The position numbers and the translations under genes were made by a program. A stretch of DNA of 64,000 bases from CAMCTV01 sp964420985 (GTDB lineage: Bacteria > Bacteroidota > Bacteroidia > Flavobacteriales_D > Sanyastnellaceae): the NCBI GenBank assembly GCA_964420985.1, contig CAYQUT010000004.1:83420-147419 (forward strand), read 5' to 3'. Shown piece by piece: positions 1 to 8,500 of this stretch; positions within the stretch are counted from its first letter, which is position 1; the number at the start of each line of letters is the position of its first letter. Under the pieces are notes generated by a model. The model was not told the origin of the DNA, did not search any database, and saw only the letters and a list, made by a program, of their open reading frames with translations.

Positions 1-173
1 AATGGATGCCTCTATACTCTCAAGTGACCTTTAGCCATATACCCTACCACATTGCATTGGCCAATGGTAAGAGACAGGATGAAATCATGACGCAGATACT
101 TGACATGCCCAATATTGAAGAAGTTTGGAACAGTGATGAAGTTGAAAACAAATTATTGAGTCTTATTCAATAA
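1..173 (+). CDS. kmo: Kynurenine 3-monooxygenase, C-terminal fragment (5' end outside window)
   Basis: Reading from base 3, the open frame enters from the left edge and stops at TAA 171-173, giving about 56 residues. It contains MPLYSQVTFSHIPYHIAL, then GKRQDEIM. This resembles the C-terminal end of kynurenine 3-monooxygenase (a PLYxxVTFSxIxY pattern), the FAD enzyme that hydroxylates kynurenine in tryptophan breakdown and NAD synthesis. The FAD-binding part is outside the window, so the call rests on the tail alone. Another FAD-dependent monooxygenase of the same family is possible. Confidence 0.68.
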   Translation, partial: WMPLYSQVTFSHIPYHIALANGKRQDEIMTQILDMPNIEEVWNSDEVENKLLSLIQ

Positions 174-209
174 TGTAATTTCACGTCATCTTTGTTGAAA
201 CATTCTAAG

Positions 210-1100
210 ATGAAAGTCATTCTTGTAGTTTTATTCGCACTTATCCAACTTTGTCTTTTAGGTCAAAGACAATTCAGGCCCCTTCATGCCGAACCCGACT
301 ACCTTGATCATGGTTGGTCTTTTGGAGGAGGAACCACTGTAATGCTTCCGTACAAGCTAAAAACATCTGTCAACAATGACAGCGCAGATCGCACTGTCCT
401 AAAGTACAACGGAAATATTTTCGCAACTCCAAAGGCGGGTTGGGCCATTGAAGCCAATAAAATGTGGTTCAAGACCAAATGGAACTATTTCGACTATTGG
501 GAAGTGGGTGCTAGATATTATTGTTTAAGAGGTTTGGAAAGATTCAACGGTGATTTTGATGGAAAAGACAATTCTGGCGGTATCGCTTCTGATCGCAAAA
601 CAAAATTTAACCTGCACACCATTGGCATAGAAGCAAGAGCCATGGACATGCGACAATTTACAGATCGCTCTTGGTTTCATCATGGGCCGGTTCTAACAGT
701 GGATTATCAGGCTTTTCAAAGAATCAAAAAGAAAAACAATGAAATGATTCCACTACCTGAGGCCCTACCATCAAGATTCTCAGGAGGAATCAATTACCAA
801 ATCGGTGTAGGCAGAAAAAAATTCCCAGGTCTTTTTGTGCTTTACACCCTCGAAACGCCCCTCTTCACATTCTATCCTTGGGATGAAAAATGGCCGCAAA
901 TGAAGGTGCTCAACACCAATTGGCAACCCATTCTCATTACAGCGCGATTGGTGCTACTCAAAAAAAGGCCTTCCAAAGCATGTGAAAATCGACCTAACGT
1001 CAACCTTGAAATTGACAAAGATGACCCTGGTCGTCACAGCCGGAAAAACGGACTTTTTGAAGAGAAAATAAAAAGAGTTAAAGTAAGAAAACGCAATTAA
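210..1100 (+). CDS. Exported protein of unknown function, possible outer-membrane barrel
   Basis: A 296-residue protein. I chose ATG 210 over the upstream TTG at 192 because it places a signal peptide (MKVILVVLFALIQLCLLG, cleavage near residue 20) at the very N-terminus. The mature part is rich in aromatic residues and short alternating segments (around residues 60-260), as expected for a beta-barrel or other outer-membrane protein. The last 40 residues are basic and hydrophilic. I recognise no named family. The stop codon shares the palindrome TTAA (1097-1100) with the convergent mce gene, so no terminator fits between them. Only the export signal is firm. Confidence 0.7.
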   Translation: MKVILVVLFALIQLCLLGQRQFRPLHAEPDYLDHGWSFGGGTTVMLPYKLKTSVNNDSADRTVLKYNGNIFATPKAGWAIEANKMWFKTKWNYFDYWEVGARYYCLRGLERFNGDFDGKDNSGGIASDRKTKFNLHTIGIEARAMDMRQFTDRSWFHHGPVLTVDYQAFQRIKKKNNEMIPLPEALPSRFSGGINYQIGVGRKKFPGLFVLYTLETPLFTFYPWDEKWPQMKVLNTNWQPILITARLVLLKKRPSKACENRPNVNLEIDKDDPGRHSRKNGLFEEKIKRVKVRKRN

Positions 1101-1504
1101 CGAATTGTATCTTGACACAACTCAATCAACACTCCATTCGTTGATTTAGGATGAAGAAACACAATCATCTTTCCATCCGCCCCTGGCCTAGGATCCTGAC
1201 TTAGTAGGACAAACCCTTCATTGACAAGCCTTTCCATTTCAAAGTGGATGTCATCTACATCAAATGCAATATGATGGATGCCTTGTTTGTTTTTTTCAAG
1301 ATACTTCGCAATTGGACTTTCATCGCTTGTGGCTTGCAACAATTCCACTTTACTTTCTCCTACTTGAAAAAAGCTGGTCATTACCCCCTCCCTCTCCACA
1401 ACTTCCATTTTATAAGGAGGGATATTGAGCAATTTTGCAAACAATGTATTGGACTCTTCAATGTTGTGAACAGCAATTCCCAGATGCTCTATCTTTTTAA
1501 TCAT
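1097..1504 (-). CDS. mce: Methylmalonyl-CoA epimerase
   Basis: A 135-residue protein of the vicinal-oxygen-chelate (glyoxalase) fold. It has two beta-alpha-beta-beta-beta modules, with the expected metal ligands in IEHLGIAVHN (residues 5-14), GIHHIAFDVDD (around 75) and GVLIELCQ (near the C-terminus). It interconverts (R)- and (S)-methylmalonyl-CoA, linking propionate or odd-chain and branched amino-acid breakdown to succinyl-CoA. Length and motifs match the family well. It is the last gene of a coupled minus-strand run and starts 3 bp after the DUF486 gene ends. The mutase genes are not in this window. Confidence 0.93.
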   Translation of the reverse strand: MIKKIEHLGIAVHNIEESNTLFAKLLNIPPYKMEVVEREGVMTSFFQVGESKVELLQATSDESPIAKYLEKNKQGIHHIAFDVDDIHFEMERLVNEGFVLLSQDPRPGADGKMIVFLHPKSTNGVLIELCQDTIR

Positions 1505-1507
1505 GCG

Positions 1508-1879
1508 TTACTTTTTAAAGACAAAATATACAGCAGCGACCATACAAGTCATTGCTGCTAAATGATTCCATTTCAAACTTTCTTGTTTAAACAATACCAA
1601 GGCCATTATCATAAAAACAGATAATGATATAACCTCTTGTAAAATTTTCAGTTGAAACAGATCAAATGGACCTCCATATTCCTTGGACCCTAATCGATTG
1701 GCGGGGACCTGTAAAAAATATTCAAACAAGGCAATACCCCAACTTATAAAAATGATGGTGAGTAACCCCCAAGATTTAGACCAATCAAACTCTCTAAACC
1801 GCAAATGACCATACCAAGCCAATGTCATAAAAACATTACTACCTATTAAAAGCAATATGGAGTAAAAGGCCTTCATCAA
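1508..1879 (-). CDS. DUF486 (DMT-like) small membrane protein
   Basis: A 123-residue protein with four predicted transmembrane helices (about residues 3-22, 35-55, 80-98 and 103-121). The central segment FEYFLQVPANRLGSKEYGG is typical of DUF486, a half-length relative of the drug/metabolite transporter superfamily. Substrate and function are unknown. Its start overlaps the stop of the upstream lipoprotein gene by 4 bp (ATGA). A second Met directly follows the first, so the start could be one codon later. Confidence 0.88.
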   Translation of the reverse strand: MMKAFYSILLLIGSNVFMTLAWYGHLRFREFDWSKSWGLLTIIFISWGIALFEYFLQVPANRLGSKEYGGPFDLFQLKILQEVISLSVFMIMALVLFKQESLKWNHLAAMTCMVAAVYFVFKK

Positions 1880-2298
1880 TTGTAAAAATATAGCACTCCT
1901 GTAGATGGGTCGAAGGAATAATTATACTGCAATAAATTTTGTGAGGCTGAACCTTCAACAATGGTTCCATCCGTCAAAAGCCATTTTGAATCGCCGCATG
2001 GATCCTGAATAAATACATGGTCATCATCCACAACACAAATACAAGGATCATCAGGATTGTGTGTACTCCTCGCATCATAAATATTGAACTCTTCCTGATT
2101 TAATCGATAAATAATCAACTTCACCGTACCTCCATCATAATACAAAAACCCTGTAGCAACGGACAAATCAAAATAGGCGGGCTCATTAATGTTGATGGTA
2201 AATGCAAAACTTACTTCTGGAAGCAATTGACTTCTATTACAACGGTCACAACCAACCAAAAATATCAGCAGAAAGGTCAATACAAATATCTTCTTCAT
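1876..2298 (-). CDS. Small lipoprotein of unknown function
   Basis: A 140-residue protein beginning MKKIFVLTFLLIFLVGCDRC. This is a clear type II signal peptide with lipobox LVGC, so Cys17 is probably lipidated and the protein tethered in the envelope. The mature part is acidic and predicted to be beta-rich. A CICVVDDDHVFIQDPCG stretch (about residues 85-101) contains three cysteines that could form a disulfide. I do not recognise the family. It is coupled by ATGA overlaps to tsaB upstream and the DUF486 gene downstream. Confidence 0.8.
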   Translation of the reverse strand: MKKIFVLTFLLIFLVGCDRCNRSQLLPEVSFAFTININEPAYFDLSVATGFLYYDGGTVKLIIYRLNQEEFNIYDARSTHNPDDPCICVVDDDHVFIQDPCGDSKWLLTDGTIVEGSASQNLLQYNYSFDPSTGVLYFYN

Positions 2299-2942
2299 TT
2301 CTTAGAAACAGTTGGCACGAATGGTTTAACGTATACCGGCTCAAAGTAAGCCAAATCCACTGGCTCTCCCAAATCCAACCCCTTCATACAAATAGACTTC
2401 ACACTTGGTAGTGCGTCTATCAACGTTGTTTCTTGGGGTAAAAGTGCTCTCAACTTAGATGCATTCTCGCCTAAAACCACCAAAGTATGATGAGCATGTG
2501 TAGCTATAAAATCATCATCCACGATAATGGCCGCTGGATCATCAAGGAGCCCAGATTTTCTTCGCCATGCTCCAAACACTTCATTTCGACGTGCATCCAT
2601 AACAACCAAAACTTCTTTCTCGCTTTCAATTGCACTTTGAGACAACATCATTTTTAACCCGGAAATTGCATACAAAGGTATTTGCAAGGCCAAAGCCAAA
2701 CCTTTGGCAGCAGAGACACCAATACGCAATCCCGTGTAGGAACCAGGACCACTTCCCACGGCAACCCCTTTTAATGCTGAAAATGATACCCCTGCATGCA
2801 TTAACAAACGATTCATCTCTTCATGAAGAATCTCAGCATGCAAAAAATCTTCACTAACCCGATCAAAACTCCCCAATAACACTTCTCCTTCCCACAAGGC
2901 AAGGCTGCAATTTTTAGAGGAAGTTTCAATCCCTAGAATCAT
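2295..2942 (-). CDS. tsaB: tRNA threonylcarbamoyladenosine biosynthesis protein TsaB
   Basis: A 215-residue protein with the ASKHA-type N-terminus ILGIETSSKNCSLALWEG (residues 2-19) and the signature GVAVGSGPGSYTGLRIGVSA (about 59-78). TsaB is the scaffold partner of TsaD and TsaE in making t6A37 on ANN-decoding tRNAs. It lacks the full metal site of TsaD, as expected. Its start overlaps the end of hlyD by 4 bp and its end overlaps the lipoprotein start by 4 bp. It therefore sits inside an efflux-type operon with no functional link. Confidence 0.95.
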   Translation of the reverse strand: MILGIETSSKNCSLALWEGEVLLGSFDRVSEDFLHAEILHEEMNRLLMHAGVSFSALKGVAVGSGPGSYTGLRIGVSAAKGLALALQIPLYAISGLKMMLSQSAIESEKEVLVVMDARRNEVFGAWRRKSGLLDDPAAIIVDDDFIATHAHHTLVVLGENASKLRALLPQETTLIDALPSVKSICMKGLDLGEPVDLAYFEPVYVKPFVPTVSKK

Positions 2943-4234
2943 TTTTCTGACTTCAACTGTATATCACCCACAACAACAGCATCACCATTATTCAACGTTT
3001 TGGCCACCTCGTCATAAGGCCCCGTAATAACTTGGTCCTCTTTCTTAATACCATCCACAATATGAATAAATTGATCATCCTGTACCCCTGTCTTCACATA
3101 TTTAACCTTGGCCTTGCCATCCGTTTCTAAAACAAAAACACAAGTTCGCATTTCATCTGTCTTCACGCTATCGGGTCTAGTAGTAACAGCTTTTATGGGA
3201 ATACTTAAAACTTGCTCAACTTTTTCAGATAAAATATCTACCGTAGCAGTCATGCCTGGTCTGAAAGGTGAATCAACACCACCCGATTGGAGCAAATGCT
3301 GATAGGATTCTGGGAGTATACTAATTTTCACCGAGAAATTGGTTACTTGGTTATTCGATGCTCCTGATATGGCTCCTGTTGTCATTAAGTTCAACGCTGT
3401 ATTTCCAATTTCAGTAACAATGCCTTTGAATTTCTCATTTCTAAATGCATCAACAGTAACAATAGCAGTATCGCCCAATTGAACTCGCACAATATCACTT
3501 TCATTGACTTCAACATTCACCTCCATGCTACTCAACCCAGAAATTTTCATAATCACGTCACCGCTCGTCATATTATTTCCCAAAACTGCTTCACCAACTT
3601 CCTTTGTTAAGGCCGTAACGGTGCCATCAATAGGTGACAAAATGGTTGTTCTCTTCAAATTATCCGCTGCTTCATTTCTGCTTGCTTCAGCACTAGCAAT
3701 GGCAAACTCAGCACTTTTAACGCTCTCTTGAGCAGCAGAAACCTCAGCATTTGCCGTTTCAAAAACAGATCTCGCATTGTCCATCTCAGAAATTGAAATG
3801 GCCTTTTCAGCGTAAAGCTTCTCATTTCTTTTAAACGTCAGCTCCTGCAGCTTGGATTGCGCTTGAGCTTGAAGTAATCTAGCTTTTGCGCTGCTCAAAT
3901 TACTTTTTGAGGAGTTGAGTGTTGCTTCAGCACGTTGCAATGCTGAAGTGTATAAATCAGGATTGATTCTAACCAGCAATTGTCCCTTCACTACATGATC
4001 TCCTTCCTTAACGGGCAGAGCGACAATCTGTCCACTGACATCGGATTGGATTTTCACTTCTGAGGAAGGCTGAACTTTGCCGCTTGCACTTACTTTCTCA
4101 ACAATGGTTCTTACAGCAGGCAATTCCGCTTGAACATTGCGTTGTTCTTTATCCCTGGAAAACCACACTCCAAGTAAAATCAACAACAGCAATACAACTG
4201 CTATAATCCAATTTCTTTTCTTCTTATTTTTCAT
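2939..4234 (-). CDS. HlyD/MacA-type periplasmic adaptor of an efflux system
   Basis: A 431-residue protein with one N-terminal membrane anchor (about residues 8-25). A lipoyl/barrel-sandwich half motif (VKIQSDVSGQIVALPVKEGD, around 63-82) follows, then a long coiled-coil hairpin (about 105-195), the second lipoyl half (ILSPIDGTVTALTKEVGEAV) and a beta-barrel domain. The architecture is that of MacA-like adaptors that join an inner-membrane ABC or RND pump to TolC. The TolC gene lies directly upstream with a 4-bp overlap. No ABC or RND pump gene is adjacent, so the inner-membrane partner is encoded elsewhere. Confidence 0.92.
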   Translation of the reverse strand: MKNKKKRNWIIAVVLLLLILLGVWFSRDKEQRNVQAELPAVRTIVEKVSASGKVQPSSEVKIQSDVSGQIVALPVKEGDHVVKGQLLVRINPDLYTSALQRAEATLNSSKSNLSSAKARLLQAQAQSKLQELTFKRNEKLYAEKAISISEMDNARSVFETANAEVSAAQESVKSAEFAIASAEASRNEAADNLKRTTILSPIDGTVTALTKEVGEAVLGNNMTSGDVIMKISGLSSMEVNVEVNESDIVRVQLGDTAIVTVDAFRNEKFKGIVTEIGNTALNLMTTGAISGASNNQVTNFSVKISILPESYQHLLQSGGVDSPFRPGMTATVDILSEKVEQVLSIPIKAVTTRPDSVKTDEMRTCVFVLETDGKAKVKYVKTGVQDDQFIHIVDGIKKEDQVITGPYDEVAKTLNNGDAVVVGDIQLKSEK

Positions 4235-5664
4235 GGCTGTAATTGAATGGGTTGATTCAAATAAAAATTCAATATGTTGCGTTTAAAGACAAAATCAATT
4301 TTCGCCCTTACCAATTGCGCCTTGGCAATATCCAATCTATTCCTAGCGATACTCAATTCAGTTGCATTAATGAGTCCATTATCATATCTGGTTTTCGACC
4401 ATTGATAAGATTGCTCGTTGGATTGCATGCTGAGCTCATTTGCTTTGTAACTGGCAATAGCCGCTTCTGTGCTTGTGTATGCCGTCTCAATATCCATCTT
4501 TAGTTGCTGTTTGGCCAACTCCCAATTCAATTTAGCACTTTCCACTCCCAAACGTGAGCGCTGAATATTGGTGTGATTTTGAAAACCATTAAATATCGGC
4601 ACCGTCAATGAAAGGAAAAATGATCGATTGACATTATCCCGCATCTGGGCATCAAAAGATTTAATCTTATAATCTTCAGAGGTGTAAACAGGTTGAGAAT
4701 AGGACATGACCACATCTCCTGTCCCAACAACCGTTCCGATTGGAAAACTGAGATAATCCGGAGTGCCATTCACAACGCGGGCAGCACCAGAATAACCTGT
4801 CCCCATGGAATAAGAGGCCGATAAGCGAGGTGATAATCCGGACTTGGCCATTTTGAAAGAATATTGAGCAGAAGAAATGGAAGCTAAACTGGATTGAATA
4901 CTGGGTTGATTGCCCAAGGCCGTTTCGATAATTAGTGACTTGGGAGGCAATTGTTCTGAAACACCCAATAAAGAGATATCAGGAAATACTGCTTCAAAAG
5001 CTGATGCATCTTTTTCCTCCAACCGCATCACTTGCATCAAGGTCATTTTTGCAATTTTCCTGTTGTTCTCTGCAACAACTTCATTGGCCAAATCTGATTT
5101 ATGCTGAGCTTCCGTCTCGGAAAGTGTTCCTGCGTTGATGGTTCCTATCTCAAAAAGTTTCTTCAACCTGTTCAATTGCTCCAAAGAAGAAGAGGACGTA
5201 TTTTGTGCAATTTTCAATAACTCACTGGTCAATATTACATTCAAAAAAGCATTGGCGGTTTGAAGGGCAATTTGATTTTTGACATTCTCCGTATTCCATT
5301 GACTTGCTGCAGCATCCGATTTGGCTTTTTGATAATTGAACCAATTCTGACCTCCGGTAAACAAATCAATGGCACTAGAGACACCAAAGCTGTTGCTTTG
5401 GATCCTTTCACTTGCAAAGCTATTGGTAAATGGATCGATTCTCTGCCCCCAGTTAAATCCATGGCTCGCTTGACCATTGATATTGGGCATCATAGCACCA
5501 ACCGCAGTCCATTGACCATAGGCCGCGATTTGCTCATTGATCAGTGCCTGCTGCAGTTGAATATTATTGCCTATGGCTTGCTCTATACACTTCTCTAGCG
5601 TCCATTGTGACAATGCTGAAAAACGTACGGTAAAAAGAAAGGTGAAAAATAATACGATGCGCAT
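4231..5664 (-). CDS. TolC-family outer-membrane efflux protein
   Basis: A 477-residue protein. I chose ATG 5664 (MRIVLFFTFLFTVRFSALSQ) because it gives a proper signal peptide. An ATG ten codons upstream at 5694 would add a polar extension. Two internally similar halves carry long helices and the characteristic LTVPIFNGFQNHTNIQRSRL segment (around 355-375). This matches the OEP/TolC fold, which forms the trimeric outer-membrane channel of efflux pumps. It is the first gene of the coupled run with the HlyD adaptor. TACTTTAG, one base off the promoter consensus TAnnTTTG, lies just upstream of the start. Confidence 0.92.
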   Translation of the reverse strand: MRIVLFFTFLFTVRFSALSQWTLEKCIEQAIGNNIQLQQALINEQIAAYGQWTAVGAMMPNINGQASHGFNWGQRIDPFTNSFASERIQSNSFGVSSAIDLFTGGQNWFNYQKAKSDAAASQWNTENVKNQIALQTANAFLNVILTSELLKIAQNTSSSSLEQLNRLKKLFEIGTINAGTLSETEAQHKSDLANEVVAENNRKIAKMTLMQVMRLEEKDASAFEAVFPDISLLGVSEQLPPKSLIIETALGNQPSIQSSLASISSAQYSFKMAKSGLSPRLSASYSMGTGYSGAARVVNGTPDYLSFPIGTVVGTGDVVMSYSQPVYTSEDYKIKSFDAQMRDNVNRSFFLSLTVPIFNGFQNHTNIQRSRLGVESAKLNWELAKQQLKMDIETAYTSTEAAIASYKANELSMQSNEQSYQWSKTRYDNGLINATELSIARNRLDIAKAQLVRAKIDFVFKRNILNFYLNQPIQLQP

Positions 5665-5719
5665 GGTGCTAAAGTACGATAGCCACTCCTTCAATACTTT
5701 AGATTATAGAATTTTAGGA

Positions 5720-6439
5720 TTAAAAACCAATGACCTCGATTTCCACTCTGCGATTAAACTCCAGCTCCTCCTCTGTTTGAGGGTTGGGAAATTTCACAGC
5801 CTCTCTACCTCTTCCCATCGTGCTCAATCGATGCTTGGACACACCATGGTTGACAAGATAATCTTGTATATTCTCTGCCCTTTTTTTGGCCAAGGCAATC
5901 AACTGTGAATCACTCAACTTGGTCTCTGCATTGGCGTTCACATGACCAATAATTCTGATGCGCACACTAGGGTGCATATTCATGAATTCAAGTAAAGATT
6001 GTAAGGCATCGACAGAGGAAAAATAAATATTGGTATTGTCTCCTAAAAAAACAATTCCCTCCGCAATAAAGGTGGCTCCTTCAGAAAGTGCGGTCATGGT
6101 CACCTCCTTCTCGGAGGACTTGAAATCCATCGGAAACAAATGAAAAAAATAAGGAAGATAATTTTTAGCCAAAATAGCACCCTTCAACTCTCGGTAAGGG
6201 TAGGCATCTATCGACTTTCCATCCATGGAAATAACCTCCAATTCCCCAGTATCCAATCTACCCGAAATACGACCAACAGGATTTAACACCATTTGATGAT
6301 CATTGGATTGAATAGAAAAATAAAAGGGCTTCATCACCTCTTCCCCATCATAATCCGCACGCTCTTTGACAAACCTAGGCTGAGCAATCGTCATCATACA
6401 AGACAACAATGCAAGGGAAAAGATGAGTAGTTTTTTCAT
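5720..6439 (-). CDS. OmpA-family cell-envelope protein
   Basis: A 239-residue protein with signal peptide MKKLLIFSLALLSCMMTIAQ. The first 110 residues have no recognised domain. The C-terminal OmpA-like peptidoglycan-binding domain spans about 125-238. It has the usual pattern of FxxxxxxL, then RIRIIGHVNA (in place of the classic GHTD), KRAENIQDYLVNHGV, and NRRVEIEVI at the end. It probably anchors the outer membrane to peptidoglycan. It follows the CxxC membrane protein by 2 bp, and may be read from the oxidase operon. Confidence 0.88.
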   Translation of the reverse strand: MKKLLIFSLALLSCMMTIAQPRFVKERADYDGEEVMKPFYFSIQSNDHQMVLNPVGRISGRLDTGELEVISMDGKSIDAYPYRELKGAILAKNYLPYFFHLFPMDFKSSEKEVTMTALSEGATFIAEGIVFLGDNTNIYFSSVDALQSLLEFMNMHPSVRIRIIGHVNANAETKLSDSQLIALAKKRAENIQDYLVNHGVSKHRLSTMGRGREAVKFPNPQTEEELEFNRRVEIEVIGF

Positions 6440-6441
6440 TT

Positions 6442-6672
6442 TTAATCTTTAAAAAACGAGATGATTCTTTTTCTAAAAAAAACCAATCCGCCAATGAGAA
6501 ACAAAAGGTAAGGCAAAAACATAAGATACACAATACCTGTATTCAAACCTTCTGCAATTCCACCATTATCAGCGGAGGCTTGCTCAGCGGTTGCTCTGCA
6601 CATTGCGCATTGAGCATTACTTAAAAATGATAACACGCAGAATAATACAATGGAGGCTATTTTCTTGCTCAT
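6442..6672 (-). CDS. Small membrane protein with a CAMC motif in the oxidase operon
   Basis: A 76-residue protein. Start ATG 6672 (MSKKIASIVLFCVLSFLSNA) gives a signal peptide and a 4-bp ATGA overlap with the DUF420 gene. An upstream in-frame start would read far into that gene. After the signal comes QCAMCRATAEQA, then one transmembrane helix (about residues 48-66) and a basic C-terminus. The CxxC lies just after the likely cleavage site, on the periplasmic side, where it could bind metal or do redox chemistry. Function is unknown. Position among SCO, DUF420 and oxidase subunits suggests an assembly role; this is inference. Confidence 0.78.
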   Translation of the reverse strand: MSKKIASIVLFCVLSFLSNAQCAMCRATAEQASADNGGIAEGLNTGIVYLMFLPYLLFLIGGLVFFRKRIISFFKD

Positions 6673-7205
6673 TGGTAGTAAGGAGAAATCATTAAATACA
6701 CTACAACACCTGTTACAGCAACATAAAACCAAATGGGCCAAGTCCACTTGGCCAAACGCTTGTGCTCTGCATATTCTCCAATCAGAGCTCTGTAGGCACT
6801 GAATAAAATAAAAGGAAGAATAACAGCAGCCAAGATAATGTGGCTGATCAAAACGATATAGTAAAACACTTTAAAGTCGCCGGCATAAGCAGTTTCTCCC
6901 GAAAAAATATGATGTCCGATATAGGAAACCAAAAATCCAATGGACAACACCATTGCAGACATCATTAAACGTTTGTGTGTTTTATAGTTCCCTTCTTTCA
7001 CCATCCATAATGCCAGAACAAGAATCACGGACACCGTGGCATTGATAACTGCGTTAATATCTGCAAACAAGTGCTTACTAAAGGGAAGTTCGACATCCAA
7101 TTTGATGTATTTTAATGCAACAACAGCGACAAATACTATTGCAGAAACCAAGTAAATCAAAAACTTGGCTTTGGCGTCATTCTTTTTAAATGTAGGTTCT
7201 AGCAT
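6669..7205 (-). CDS. DUF420 (CtaM-like) membrane protein, putative oxidase maturation factor
   Basis: A 178-residue protein with five predicted transmembrane helices (about residues 15-31, 50-67, 82-100, 120-142 and 158-174). Conserved histidines include IGHHIFSGE (around 98) and LISHIILAAV (around 120). It matches DUF420. The Staphylococcus member CtaM is known to be needed for maturation of heme-A-type terminal oxidases. It lies downstream of the SCO genes in the oxidase block, which supports that role. It overlaps the CAMC protein gene by 4 bp. Confidence 0.88.
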   Translation of the reverse strand: MLEPTFKKNDAKAKFLIYLVSAIVFVAVVALKYIKLDVELPFSKHLFADINAVINATVSVILVLALWMVKEGNYKTHKRLMMSAMVLSIGFLVSYIGHHIFSGETAYAGDFKVFYYIVLISHIILAAVILPFILFSAYRALIGEYAEHKRLAKWTWPIWFYVAVTGVVVYLMISPYYQ

Positions 7206-7214
7206 GAAACAAAT

Positions 7215-7835
7215 TTAATGTTCTTCGGCCATTAACAAGCTTAAATCTTTGATTAATTGATCCACTGCCTTGGTGGATGTACCATCATAATATCCTCTGA
7301 TGTGAAGGCTCTCGTCTATGAGTGTCAATTGGTCCGTATGGAAAAATCCACCATCCGCATCTACGGATGGAAATGCACTCAACAAATAACCCTCTTGGGC
7401 CAATTGATAAACAGCGCTATCAGCATTGACAAAAGTCCATATTGCAAAATCGGCTCCATGGGTTTGTGCATATGCCTTGAGCACACTAGGTTCATCATAC
7501 AAAGGATCAACAGTGTGAGAGACCAATGCTACTCTCTGCTCCCAACCATTTTTTTTTATTTCATCTTGCACCCTTGCCATTTGAGAGGTCATTATAGGAC
7601 ATATACTCTTACAACGGCTAAAAAAAAACTCAGCAACAAAGACCTTTCCTTTGACATTATCAAAAGAAAAAGATTGTCCATCCTGATCCTTTAATCCATA
7701 AAATTTGGGAATGGTATAATGTACAGTATCACCATCTACAACATCATGAGTGCCCAGATACGGTAAAACCGTGACGTCCTGGCATGAGGAGAGGACAAAT
7801 AAGACAGCACAAAAAAACCAATTACTCCGCGGCAT
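7215..7835 (-). CDS. SCO1/SenC-family copper chaperone for cytochrome oxidase
   Basis: A 206-residue protein. Start ATG 7835 gives a lipoprotein signal ending LSSC (Cys18), so the domain faces the periplasm from a lipid anchor. The thioredoxin-like SCO fold has all expected copper ligands: FFFSRCKSICPIM supplies the CxxxC pair (Cys75 and Cys79) and FFHTDQ (about residue 165) the histidine. SCO proteins deliver copper to the CuA centre of subunit II. It overlaps the end of the ligand-less SCO-like gene by 14 bp, so the two are probably made together. Confidence 0.93.
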   Translation of the reverse strand: MPRSNWFFCAVLFVLSSCQDVTVLPYLGTHDVVDGDTVHYTIPKFYGLKDQDGQSFSFDNVKGKVFVAEFFFSRCKSICPIMTSQMARVQDEIKKNGWEQRVALVSHTVDPLYDEPSVLKAYAQTHGADFAIWTFVNADSAVYQLAQEGYLLSAFPSVDADGGFFHTDQLTLIDESLHIRGYYDGTSTKAVDQLIKDLSLLMAEEH

Positions 7836-8487
7836 GTCTCTCCTGATAACGAGCAATATCCACCTCTTTTTTGAGAAGGGCTATGTCTTCAATAATACTT
7901 TGCATATGATACTCTGTATTGCCGTATAGTCCCCTAATGTGCCCCTTGGTATCTACCAATCTGAATCGAGCCTCTTTGGATAAATCTTGAATAAAAAAAC
8001 TCTCCTTTTCTATTTTGGAAACAACTGAATCATCCGCCATCAAAAACTTCCACTTCCCATCAAACTTATTGTATTTGGTCAATCCAGTCAAATAGGCTTG
8101 AACCTCTTCCTGTTTCAAAGAATCCGGTTTACGTGATATCACCACCAACCCGATGTCTGGTTCATTGCGGTATTTAAAATTGACGTTGAGCAAGCGCTCC
8201 GTTATTTTTCCAATGTGCTCATCGGTCAAATCATAAAAACATGCCAACCATACCTTTCCTTCCAACTGCTTCAAGTGAAAGGGCTGAAAACGCTCATCCA
8301 TTAACACGGCGTCCGATACACCATGCGACAATTGAGTGGTATCACCATCCAAATGCGCCGCATCGTAATAGGGAAGTGTATTAAAGTGATGTTTTCCCAT
8401 CACCCCAAAGAATAGCACCCAAATGAGTGGAAATAAAAAAAGTACACCAACGAGTAAGGTGTACTTTTTCCAATTAAATGATTTCAT
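7822..8487 (-). CDS. SCO-like protein lacking the copper-binding residues
   Basis: A 221-residue protein with an N-terminal membrane anchor (about residues 10-29) and a SCO/thioredoxin-like domain. The strand that normally holds FxxCxxxC reads VWLACFYDLTDEHIG, so CxxxC is absent. The C-terminal region FRLVDTKGHIRGLYG lacks the histidine present in the neighbouring SCO at the equivalent place. The fold assignment rests on this alignment with the adjacent canonical paralogue. It probably acts as a non-catalytic partner or in assembly. The gene lies between subunit IV and the canonical SCO gene. Confidence 0.82.
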   Translation of the reverse strand: MKSFNWKKYTLLVGVLFLFPLIWVLFFGVMGKHHFNTLPYYDAAHLDGDTTQLSHGVSDAVLMDERFQPFHLKQLEGKVWLACFYDLTDEHIGKITERLLNVNFKYRNEPDIGLVVISRKPDSLKQEEVQAYLTGLTKYNKFDGKWKFLMADDSVVSKIEKESFFIQDLSKEARFRLVDTKGHIRGLYGNTEYHMQSIIEDIALLKKEVDIARYQERHAAE

Positions 8488-8500
8488 GACTATTAAACCA

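Noticed and set aside
5260..5908. Two plus-strand open frames over the TolC and OmpA genes
   Set aside because: Both are antisense to well-supported genes and show no conserved motif.
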